DNA of 64,000 nucleotides. Source: Botryotinia globosa (Eukaryota; Ascomycota; Leotiomycetes; Helotiales; Sclerotiniaceae). Shown here piece by piece: positions 24,083 through 36,050 of the stretch (position 1 is its first letter; each line of letters begins with the position of its first letter). Under the pieces are notes generated by a model. That model saw nothing but the letters and a program-made list of their open reading frames with translations. It did no database searches and was not told where the DNA came from. The stretch lies in contig RCSZ01000025.1 of assembly GCA_014898425.1 (NCBI GenBank), positions 124,001 to 188,000 of the forward strand, given 5' to 3'. A program made the position numbers and the translations under genes.

Positions 24083-27000
24083 TACACTAATAATACAAAT
24101 AGGAATTCTATACAATACTCCCATAATACCTTATATTATATAGTTTCCAAACAAAATATGATATTTGAATTTTATCTTTGATTGAATATAATATATATGC
24201 TTCTAAAATAATAAAAGTATTATTAAAATATAACTAATTAACCCTTACAGTTAACCTCTAGAAATTCTATAACTAGTTTTTATAGTTAGTCTTTCAAGGC
24301 TTATAAACCCTATCTAGGCTCAGATCGATATAACATCCGAAAATTGAGATATTTTTGAAATTTCAATCATTAATTTTATAGGAATACTTTTTTTATCTTT
24401 TCGAAATTTTTTATTCAATTTGATAGTTACTTTTATAATAATATTGTTATATAGTATATTGAGAATTTCAAATTGTTTTTATTATTATTATAAATTCTTA
24501 ATTCAAATATTTGAGGATTTTATAATTTTTAATCAATATCAATCTTTTATATATAGATAAAAAATATAAAGATGAAATAATTATTTATTTGTTTTTATCT
24601 TTTATTATTGATTATTATAATCAAAATAATTCTAATATTATTTTTAATATACTAAATATTATCAAAAAAAAAATTGCATATTTTTAAATATAATATTAAA
24701 AATAATAAATGATTGTCATAGATTTTGTAATTTTATTTAATCATTTTATAATATTTATATAAATCAAAGTACTATATTGTAATACAATATAATCAAATCT
24801 TTTTTTTATATTTATTGTAGTAGTAAAATAAAGAAAAGTATAAGTTCTATTGGTATTAATTAAATTATACTATTTCAATAGATGTATTAATTATTATAAC
24901 TTATTTGATATCAATTATAATAAATATTCTATTATTTTATGATATAAAAATGATAATATTTTATTTATTATAAATAAATTCAAAATTATTTGAAAAATAA
25001 AGGAAATTTAATATAAATAATTAATATAATTATTGAATTTTTAGAAATAAAGATGATGAATAGATTTATAATTATAATATTTTTTAATAAATATAAATTT
25101 GGTAAAATAGTTATTGTATATATATAAATAAGATTTCTTTCAATTATTGATTAATTTTGAATTTAGGGTTAATTTAAGTTTTTATAATTTTAATTTAAAT
25201 CTTTGTATTTTGTTTCAAAATCTTCTTGAAATTTTTTAATAATAAAAAGGAAAAGCATTAACCTTTTATTTTATTTTAATAAAGTAAATGTTTTAAAAAT
25301 TAGAAAAATCTTTTATTAATATTGATATAATATTTTGGTTTTTATGATAAAATTTGAATTTGATTAATGTGATAATATAATTTTTAAATTCATTAGATTA
25401 ATATTAATAAAAGCATTTTCATATATATAACAATTTTTGTAATTTTTAATTTTTGATAAATCAATATTTATATATATTTAGAAATTTTTAATGGTTATAA
25501 ATTTATAAATATAAATTTATTTGGATTATGATTGTTATATTGTAATGGACTTTTAGGATATCGTAAGTCCTAAGAAATTTAATTGATTTTGGATTATAAT
25601 ATATATCCTAACATATAGGATATAAAACATAGTTTATAACTGGAAACTGATTAGTCAAGAAAAAATATGAATGCTTTATATAGGAATATCAAAATTCTAG
25701 AAAATTTGAAAAACAATAAATCAAAAATAAAGAATTTATAAAATAAAATTAAAAAAGATCAAAGAATTTCATAAATTGAAAGTTTTTCAATAATATAATT
25801 TTCATATCCAATAAATTATAATTAATCAAAGAAATAATTGATCAAAAAATGAATTAAAGAGATTTAGGATATAAAGATTTCAAATAATTGAATAAATGTT
25901 TTTGATTGATTTGGAGGTTTGGGATTCGCGATAGAAGAGATAAGGAATTAGAAAGAGAAGGGGGATTAGAAGTAGTAGTAGTAGTATTTATTAATATCCA
26001 TTGAGCTAGCTTAAAACCAACCCTAGAAACCTCCCAAGAAGTATAAGGATATATTAAGCTATAGATTTATTTAATATTTTAAAAAGCAATTTATATATAT
26101 AAAGGTTAGGTTTTATTTAAATAATTCTTTTTTTATTAGTTGAAATGAAATCAATAGTCTTTTAGAATTTTAAAGAGTTAGATATAATTTTTTAGGAATA
26201 AATGAATAAATATAATGTTATAAAGATATATATTTATAAAATATATTAATATTAAAAGAAACTTTTATTGTATTTCTAATTCTTATTTTAAATTAGATAA
26301 AGAAAGAGTAGGATTTGATTAAGAAAAAGAAAGAAAAAGAAAAAGAAAGAAAAAGGAGATTAGATGTTTTTAGTGGAAATAGATGTTAATAAAGAATTAG
26401 GTAATTTCAAAGAATTTAATTAATATTAATGATTATAATATTAGAAATAAAAGGTAGCTAAGAACTTTTATTGTTAATAAAAATAGGAATAAAAATAATT
26501 ATTTGGATTATTTTCTGAATTGAATTAATAATTTATAATATAATATTAAATATTTAGAAGTTTTTTAATAATTATAAAAGTATTTCAAGTTAATATTTTA
26601 ATATTAAAATTCTCTATAGTATTATATAAAATTTCTATATTCTATATATATAATTAGAATATAATATAGTATTTATTTGGATAGATTTAATTTTAAAGAA
26701 AATTTAATTATATGAATAAGATTCTATTTATTGTATATATCTAAAAAAAATAGATTATTGTTTTTTTTTTAAAATTGGTGTATTTGATTACAAAATCTTC
26801 TAATAATAATCTCTATTTTATGGATAATAAATATTAAAATTAATTCTAAATTCTAAATAGATTTATAAGTTTTAAAATTGATAAGTTTATTAATAGTTTT
26901 GTTTTCCTTAATATTTATATATTTAGAGAATTAGCAAATTCTGATATCAAAGATTTATATAATATTTTAATAAATATAAAAGATTTATTTAAAAATATCG

Positions 27001-30000
27001 AATGTATTGTTATATAAATATTAGATTATTGATATATTATTAATATAAAGTTATAGGTATTATTTATTAAATAAAATGATTTTTAAAATATATTTAAAAA
27101 ATTTATAAATTTCGATTGTTTTTGAATCAAAGATGTATAAGATATTATTTATCGAATTCGAGTTAATAATAATTTGCTTTTTATTTTGATATATTATATA
27201 TCTATATTCAATAAATCTTTTTTTATTAATAATTTGTTTAGAATTATTTGAGAAGATTGAAGTCTCATTGAAAAGAAGGTAATATTATTATTCCTTAAAG
27301 CTAACAACTATTATTTTTTTATTAAGATTTTTTATTAAATCTATTTGATATTCTAAAAAGAAATATAAAGGTTATAATATAAAGTATATAATATTAGAAA
27401 GAATTATTTCTAAATATTGAATTTTAGTTTTAGGTTTTTATTAGTAATTAATATCTTTATTTTTAATAATAAATGGAAATATAATCCAACAAATTATAGA
27501 ATAAAAAATATCTATTAATTGAATATATATAATGAAACAAAGTTTAGCTTTATTTAATATTATAAATAGAATATTTATATTTCTAAAAAAAGCAATTACT
27601 AGAATAATCTTTTAGATTGGAAATATATTTTGAATATTAAAGTGAATATTTATTTTAATAGACTAATATATTAATCTATTTGAAAAGAAATAGTAAGGTT
27701 ATAAATAATATATTAAATATAAATTATTTTGTTTTATTATTAAATTATATTTTAATCTTACATATAAAAAAGAGAATAATATAAATAATAATGGTTTTAT
27801 ATAAAACTGAAATTAAAGGATTATTAATTGTTTTTATAAGATTATAGATATAATATATTATTATTTAAATTTTTATAATTTCTATAATAATATTTCTTTT
27901 CAAGAAATTCTTTTTATTAAATCAAATTCCAAATTATGTTAAAATAGATTGTATTTTATTTTCAATTATAATAATTAATATAATAATAAGCTTTTTATTA
28001 ATGATATAAAAAGGAATATGATCCTTTTTTTAAAAGCAAAAATGATTCTGTTATTATTATTTCATTTAAGGATTTTCTTTATATTATTTATTAGAATAAA
28101 GATATTGAAATCTAAGAATTAAACGATTCGATATAAATAATGATTATTAATATATTCAAAATATAATTTTTTATTTTATGATATAAGTTTAATTAAATAT
28201 AATATATAGAATTGAAAATAAAAAGGAATTTTAATGTATTTTATATTTAATTTTATAATTTAATATAATTTAATTTTCTATACAAATTCGAATATATCGA
28301 TTGATAAGGAAAAATTCAATTAGATTTAGAAAAACTAAAGATTAATTTTATTTAATTATTTTTTTCAATAATCTTTATTTTAGAAATATATTGAAAACTT
28401 TTTAAATATTTATAATAATTATAATAACTTTAAATTTTTAAGAAAAAGTAGTTTCTATATTATATATAAAGTAAGCAATTAGATTTACAATAATTCCTTT
28501 AAGAAAAGCTTTTTTGTATTGTAAATTAACAATATTATTAATTAATATAATTTATGTTAAATAATAAGCTATAATTCTTTTTAGATTTTTTGAAATATAG
28601 GAAATAAGTATAATTGATTATTAGAAGTGAATAAAGAATTTATTTTTTTATCAATTTTAAATAGTATAATTATTTCAATAAATTTTCAAATTTATAAAAA
28701 GAAACTGAGTATTAGGTATTAATTGTAGAGTTTATATAAAATGTTATTAATTATTAGTTAATAAACCTTAAGTATTTGTATTATGATATAATTAATATTT
28801 AATAAGATATTAGAAATCTTAATAGTATTATATTTGATCTTTTCTATTGAAATAGATTAGAACTATTTTAAAGTATTTGATTTGTTTTAGTTTTTAAAAG
28901 AATTGTATTCAAGATTATGAAAAGTATTAAAATAATCAAGAATTTCTTTATATAAAACCTCAATTTTCTTTATAATATTTTCAATAATTAATATATAATA
29001 AAAACGATTTTAGATTGAATTTTAATTTATATTAATTAATAATTTTATAAAACTCTTTATTATTTTTGATTTAGTTTCTAATATTCTTTTAATATTTATA
29101 TTTTGTTTATCGAATTATTTTACAAAAGATTTGGATTATTTGGAGAATATCTTTATCTAAAATATTATATTTATAAAAATGATTTTGATATACTTCCTTT
29201 TATTTAAAAATCTATTATAATATAATTTTATTATTTCCTTTATTAGATTTATTGATTATATAAATAATAATATTTATTGTTATAATAAAGTTAATTATAT
29301 ATATTTTGATTATTGGTTTATTTGTAAGAAAAAAGAAATTAGAAAAACAGATTATATCGATATATTATAAATCAAAAAGTTTTCCTAATTTTATTTTTAG
29401 GATTTTGTAATAGTATTCTTTTAACAAGGTTGTATTTTATTTTAAAATAATAATAATTTTATTTTATAATTTGAATTATTATATATATCTTTTCTAATAA
29501 TAATATTAATAAAAAGAATATTAGAGAAGGTGAAGTTAATAATATAATTAGTTTTGTATATAGATTTATTAAAAATATTAATAAAGTTTATATTATTATT
29601 ATTAAATCAATATACTTAATTCAAGTCTTTATATTTAAATTGTATTTCTGATTTGAGTATATAATATTAAATATTGAAATCACTTTTTATTAAATATCGA
29701 AATAATAAAATTAAATAGAATATATAATTTATTATTTTATTATTGTTTAATTAATAATATAGATTAAATATAGTATTCCTATTTATATTGACTTAGAGAA
29801 AACCTTTATTATATATAAAACAATATTGCTATATATATAAATCAATACTTTTATATATATATATTATAATCTAAGAGTAATTTGATTCTTTAGAATTTTT
29901 AAAATCCTAGGAATTTATTGAAATATAATAACTGTAATTTAGATAATTTTATATTTATATATTAATTTATTAAATATCAAAAACTATAAGAATTATTATA

Positions 30001-30119
30001 TATATAGAAATAGTTTTATTAATATTAATTCAATAAATCTAAAGATTATATTATTAGATTTATTAATTATAGATTTTATTGTAAGGTTTGTTACATTATA
30101 TTGATATTAATAGGATATA

Positions 30120-30926
30120 AGTCGAATACTCCACTTTCGAGCCACCCCTCTTTTGGGCCACCCTTTTATATCAAAAATCACTTTTTAGTTTATCAATATC
30201 TTTATCAATATTGAATATGATTTAATAAAAATTTATATATTTATAATTCGAATTATTTTAGACTTATATTAGAATTTTTAGAATTTTAGAATTTTTTTGA
30301 ATTAATTTCTAAAGTTTCAAATATCGATTTCCATTTTTTATATAAATTACATATGAATTTAAAATTCTATAAAATCTTTAATAACGTTTTAATAATAATT
30401 ATTAAAAGAAATTTTTTTTTTTGAAACATTGAAATCTGAATCTATATAGAAATTCAAAAAAAAGTTCAAAAAAATGAATAAATATAGAGATATAGTATAT
30501 AGTGAGTTAAGAGTAGTATACATAATCCCTGTAATTTTGAGTGTATCCTTTTAAATATTTATTTATGAGGAATTTTCTTTTTTTAAGGTTTTTCAAATTG
30601 AATATCCTATCAATTTATAATAAAATTTTATAATTTATTTTTAGCTATTTTTCCTTAAGAGTTATTATAGATTTTATAGATTTTTAAATTTGTATATAAT
30701 TTGTATATAAATTGAAAATCGATATCTAAAGCTCTAGAAATTGATTCAGAAAAATTCTAAAATTCTAAAAATTCTAATATAAGCCTAAAATAATTCGAAT
30801 TATATATATATAAATTGTTATTAAATTATATTCAATGTTGATAGAGATATTGATAAATCAAAAAGTGATTTTTGGTGTGAAAGGGTGGCCCAAAACAGGG
30901 GTGGCCCGAAAGTAGAGTGATCGACT
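30120..30926. mobile_element. 807-bp long-TIR element inside LINE d
   Basis: The two arms, about 265 bp each (30,120-30,390 and 30,660-30,926), are inverted copies. They begin AGTCGA, then CTCYACTTTCGRGCCACCCC and GGGCCACCC. TA flanks each side, and the LINE is continuous once the element is removed. The terminal ~50 bp are GC-rich and nearly unmutated, while inner arms are AT-rich. There is no coding capacity. The long arms resemble foldback or long-TIR MITEs; the superfamily is not clear. It is the innermost layer of the nest. Confidence 0.85.
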
Positions 30927-32191
30927 TATTTTCGAAATCAAATATATTAAATATATTGAAATTTTATATATAGTAAAAAGTATTCTTATTCTTTTCTTTA
31001 TTTGTTTTCGAATATAATCTAAAGAATTTTATTTAAAAGAGAATCGACATTTAAATTACAATTATAAAAACTTATATTTAATTCCAGATTAAAGTTTGAT
31101 TAATAATAGAGATGTATTCAATTTATTTGTATTAAGTAATAATAATATCATATTTATATTTGTTAATAAACTTTATGATTATAGAAATATTCAATATTTC
31201 TATTTCGAAGATTTTGATAAATATATTAATTCCTTTGTATTAAATCTCTTCTATTTTTTGAATAACTTTGAATTTATTTTTAATAAAGAATATTATAATC
31301 CTATTTTTGAATTAAAAAATGATAGAATATTATTATATTTAGTTTTAAATAAATTATAATAATTAATATATTTAAATAATATTATATAATTAGCATCTAT
31401 TAATCCTTTATATATATTTATTTAATAATTATAATATATATAAAAGGAGAATTGATTATATTTGAAAAGAAAGTAATATCTTTAATAATTTAGATTATAT
31501 TGAATTATAATATATATTTTTTCAATTAATTTGGAAGGATTATTAATATTAAAAAAAAATAAAGAAGCAAATTTTTTAATAAATAAAATAATCCAAATAA
31601 TTTTACTAAAATATTTATTGATTTTATAATTAAAGGATTTAATAATAATTAAGTATTTCTTTATTTATATAAAGATTTCACTAAAAATAAGAGTTTTATT
31701 TATTATAATTATTTAAAATTATAAAGAAAATAAGGATTTTATAATTGTATAATTATGTTAAATCTTTAAAATAATTAGGAATATAGTATCTAATATTTAT
31801 AATACTTTTTGTTGACTATACTTATTATAAAATAAATTACAAATATTATTAAATATAAAAATAATAATTTAATTTATAAATATAAATGAAATTATTGAAA
31901 TATTAATGAAAAAGAAATCTTTAATAATTTCTATAAATTGTTATTAAAAATGAAAATAGAGAATTAATTAAATAAAGTTAAAGATTTATATTTGATATAT
32001 AATCTCTGATTTTGATATTAAATATAATTTGAAATAAAATTTCTTTTTAATATAAAATTATAAAAGATATTCTTGAATTATATATTTTTGGATTTAAAAA
32101 ATATATTGTTTTTAATATTATTTTTATTATCAAATTTAATTATTTTTATAAAAGTTTTAGAATTAATGATAGATGTAATATATATAAAGAG

Positions 32192-32377
32192 TTAAATATA
32201 GATATTAAAAAATCTAAAGGAAATAATAATATTAATAAAATTAATAATAATTATGAAATTAATTGTAAAATTAATGAATTCCTTTGTAAGAATTATATTA
32301 AATATATTTGTATAAAATATTATAAAAATATTGAATAATATTATAAAATTTATAATAATTGCATATTTGCTTTTCAT
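32192..32377 (-). pseudogene. LINE d ORF1 relic
   Basis: A 61-codon open stretch that matches the relic at 40,285-40,635 along its whole length (shared words MKSK-like start, IIIN, ILFN, FYTNIFNI, FINIIIS). The same block in copy f is stopped. Its position ~0.4-0.6 kb from the LINE 5' end suits ORF1 (the RNA-binding, gag-like protein), but the residues left are almost all codons reachable by C-to-T or G-to-A change, so no zinc knuckle or other motif can be seen. Confidence 0.4.
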
Positions 32378-32766
32378 ATTGTATTCAAGAATATTAAATC
32401 ACTTTTTGATAATATCTAATATATTCAAAATAATATTTTGATTGTAATAATTGATTTCGAAAAAGAGAAATATTTAAATATTTCTTTTATTTCTTGTACT
32501 TTTGATTATATAAAATTGAGTAAATTAAAGAGAAATTATAAATCTAATAAATATATAAATCCAGGATTCAATAATAATAAGAAATAATTCAAGATTGTAA
32601 ATTGGTTATTTAATAAGATTATTATAAAAACAATTATTGAATTAAATGACAGGGTTTATAAAAAATATAAAGAGATAATCCTATATAATAAAGTTGAAAA
32701 TATAAAGATACTGCGATTTTGGGATATTGTGTTGATCTAGAGGGGGATTAGAAAGAGGAGGGGAAG

Positions 32767-32925
32767 GTTTATTAGATTTATTAGATTTATTAGATTTATT
32801 AGATTTATTAGATTTCTTAGATTTCTTAGATTTCTTAGATTTCTTAGATTTCTTAGATTTCTTAGATTTCTTAAATTTCTTAAATTTCTTAGATTTCTTA
32901 GATTTCTTAGATTTTTTAAAAAGGA
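32767..32925. repeat. 9-bp minisatellite (TTAGATTTA to TTAGATTTC)n
   Basis: About 17 units in E3. The first six are TTAGATTTA; the rest mostly TTAGATTTC, with two TTAAATTTC. The block-wise variant change shows the array grew by spreading of a single-base variant. Confidence 0.95.
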
Positions 32926-33123
32926 AAGAATAAAATAAAACAAGAATTAGAAAGCAAATAGAACAAAATTAGAAAAAGAAATAAAAGAAAGAATCAAAAG
33001 AAAATTGGAAAAAGAATTGAAAAGAGAATTATAAAAAGATTGATGAAAAATTTCAAATTTCTAAGATTTTAAAGTTTGATTATATTTTTAACATTTTTAT
33101 ATAAATCAGAAGTTCAAGGTTCG

Positions 33124-33236
33124 TTATTATTATTATTATTATTATCATTATGATTATTATGGTGATTATTATGGTGATTATTATGGTGATTATTATGGTG
33201 ATTATTATGGTGATTATTATGGTGATTATTATGGTG
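33124..33236. repeat. (ATT)n then 12-bp (ATTATTATGGTG)n
   Basis: About seven ATT units, then about eight 12-bp units. It sits at the position of the (ATA)n array in E copy 1. The 74-codon frame at 33,150-33,374 begins in this array and is not considered coding. Confidence 0.93.
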
Positions 33237-34010
33237 AACATACCTCATCTAGATTGGTGTATAGATGATTATTCCAAAAGCTTACAATCTCTGAATAGCT
33301 TCAAAATTCATATTTTAATAGAAAACATAAAAATATTAATTTTCTTTTTTTTTAGAATTCAAAAAGCTATGTAATGTAAATATAAATATAGGTTTTGAGG
33401 TGTGTGAAGAATAATTATGAAGAGTGTTAGTGAGTCTGTTGTTATTTTTAGTTTTAAAGGGTTGAAAAAACTTGTATATAAAGATATTAGTTTCTGTATA
33501 TAATAATATTAATTTACTTATGATAGGGGTTTTCTTTGGATTAATATAAATGATAATCCAATTCTCAATTTATATTATTAGTCAAATATAAATGAAATGA
33601 TAAACATTTTTTTTTTTCTTTAATATATTATTTAATTAAAAGTGATTTTAATATTTTCATATTATATGTTTGAGTTAGGAGTATAATTAAGATATAAGGG
33701 TATAGAATTAGCTTATTGGTTTGATAATAATAATATAGATTTTATTAATATTTTCAATAATTCTATTTATAATGTAGTTTGTATTATTTATTTTATTTTA
33801 TTTAATTCTTTTTTCTTCGATTATTGAAGAAGTAATTTAGATTTGTATAATAAATTTTATTTCAAAAATACATTTGATTATAATAATAGAAAACAAGTAT
33901 TATAATAAATCTTTGAATATAAAAAGATTTATTAGGATTACTTTTATAAATATAATTCTAAAAAGGAAATCTTATTTATTATATAGAGTTTTTATATCAT
34001 AATATATTAA

Positions 34011-34217
34011 ATGAAATATAATTATTGGAAATATATTATAAATGATATTAAGAATAATAAGGAGTTTTATAGAATTCTTAATCGATGTGAATTAGAAATC
34101 GATTTGAAATTGTTATTTTTGTATATTAATAATATTTTTATTAAAGATATTATAAAAAGAATTGAGGTTTTATTAAAAAAAGCTTTTTATTTGTTCTATT
34201 ATTGTAAACAATTTTGA
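34011..34217 (+). pseudogene. LINE c ORF2 relic upstream of the reverse transcriptase
   Basis: 68 codons remain open. The pattern YW..II..I..NKEFY (residues ~5-22), then a LKLL..LYINN block (~33-43) and a helical IKDIIKRIEVLLKKAF block (~43-58), resembles the conserved stretch between the endonuclease and reverse transcriptase of fungal Tad-type LINEs as I remember it. The same block can be traced in copies e (about 42,880-43,080), f (about 50,580-50,770) and h (about 60,110-60,310). Those copies contain stops. No YADD-type catalytic box or RNase H could be read anywhere. Non-functional. Confidence 0.55.
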
Positions 34218-35427
34218 ATTAGATTTATTTGAAAATTGAAATAGATCGAGTATTTTAGAGTAATTGTTATTGATTTTAATAAAAGAAATTGAATATAATA
34301 TGATTAAAGTTTTTAATATTTTATTAGGAAGAGATTTTATCAAAATATATATATCTAAAATTCATCAATTAATAATTGGATATATTATTTATAATTTTTA
34401 AAATTGTTGTATAATATTTAGCTTTTTTTGTATATTTGGAAATTATTTAGGATTATTAAATTAATCAATATTAATGAGAATCGGTTTTTGGTTTATTTTT
34501 AAAGATTCATTATATATATTTTTTGTATTTCAAAAGGTTTGTAGAGGATTATAATTTAATAATTGATATAGATTATATTAATCAATAGGGTTTTTAATTT
34601 CGAATATGAAAGGATTTTATTTAAAAGAATTGTTATGGATTTGATTGTGTATTTTATTTATAATATAAGAAGTATTTCTTTTTAAAGATTAAAGGTTATT
34701 ATAATTGTTATAAATATATAGGGGATTATGGATATTTTTTGAAATAATAATCAGTAAAAAGAATAATTAGATATAATCGATTTTTGAAGATTTTTAAATT
34801 CATAAATTTTCTTTTTATTAATATTATATATATTATATTCAATTGAATTTATTTTATATATTGTTGAGTTCTGTTTTGGATATATGGATAACTTATATTT
34901 TTATTAAGTTTTTAAGTTATCAGATTTCAATATTTTTGTTTTAATAAATAATATTGAAAAGATTTTGAAGTAGAATAATAATAATAAAATTGTTGTTGTT
35001 TTTGCGGAATTTGAAATAATATATTTAATTTGAAAGAAACATGATTGTATTTTTTCTTATATTATCAATCAGAATTGTATTTTAATTCTTATCGTTATTA
35101 TTATTAAAAAAGAAATCTAATCAAGTTTCAAATAATTAGGGATATAATTTAATTATAGTTTTATTTTAAAAAAAAATATAGTGATTTAGATTATTAAAGT
35201 CAAAATAATTATATATTATATTTACAATTCTGTAAAAACAATGAATAATTCTTTAATTTTAATATTATATAAAATAATAATTGTTTATATTATCTGTTTT
35301 TATAGGATAGAGATATAGTATAATAACCAAAAAGAATTATTCTATATTTAATATATTAATTGTAATTTTATTGTTCTTTTGTATGTGGAAAAATATATTC
35401 ATTTCATTGAATAAATATTTATTTTTA

Positions 35428-36050
35428 TGGTAAATTACTCTCACGCTATTAAAAGTCTAATAAATTACTCTTATGTTATTACAATTGATATATTTTTATT
35501 TTTGTATTATTTAGATTTTAATCAAAAAAAGCTAGATTTTTTAGTAGAATTTAATTTCATATATATAGATTTTATAAATTCTATAATTTTATTATAAATT
35601 CTATTATTATAAAATATATAGTTTTATTATAAATTCTATTATTATAGATTTTATAATTTCATTAATAGATTCTAAATATTCTATTTTTCACTTTTAAATT
35701 CTAATCTATTTTTCATTCTTTTCGAAGAAAAGAAAGGATAATAGAAATTCATAATTTATAATAAAAATACTGAATTTATAATAGAAATATAGAAATTATA
35801 ATAATATAATAGAATCTATAGTAACATAATAGAATCTATGATAATATAATAAAATCTATAATCTATAATTGTATTTGTTTATTAAATATTATATTTCAAA
35901 TCCTAGAATCTATATATCTACAAATAGAATCTATTATAGAATCTTATTAATTTTGATTAGAATGTAAATAGCATAAAAATAAAAAGACATTGATTTTAAT
36001 AATATGAGAGTAATTTATTAAGGTTTTAATACCATCAGAGTAATTTACCG
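35428..36050. mobile_element. Foldback element, copy M3
   Basis: 623 bp. Both arms start (C/T)GGTAAATTACTCT and carry the tandem AAATTACT block twice, as in M1 and M4. The centre is mirror-image ATTATAGATTYTA. It interrupts LINE c. The 9-bp flanks (TTATTTTTA / TAAATAATA) do not match, so the target duplication has decayed or the ends are slightly misplaced. Confidence 0.75.

Larger units (their letters stand above)
25971..32740 (-). mobile_element. LINE copy d, full-length, minus strand
   Basis: The tail (AGTAGTAGTAGTAGTATTTATTAAT on the plus strand, in two parts of the same run) lies at 25,971, and the 5' end (TGTTGATCTAG) at 32,740. AGGGGGATTAGA occurs exactly at 25,959-25,970 and 32,741-32,752, a 12-bp target duplication inside E3. 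Removing the 807-bp element at 30,120-30,926 leaves about 5.96 kb, the family length. All reading frames are broken; a stretch of ORF1 remains at 32,192-32,377. It is strongly AT-shifted. Confidence 0.85.
25607..33474 (+). mobile_element. E repeat copy 3, split by LINE d
   Basis: E sequence lies at 25,607-25,958 and 32,753-33,474. It begins CCTAACATATAGG and ends GAAAAAACTTG, with TATAT on both sides (25,602-25,606 and 33,475-33,479), a likely 5-bp target duplication within LINE c. After the minisatellite it matches E copy 1 closely, for example GCTTACAATSTCTGAATAGC. Its end has TTTT where E1 has CCCC, a RIP-type change. The true length without the LINE is about 1.1 kb. Its class is unknown. 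Confidence 0.72.
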
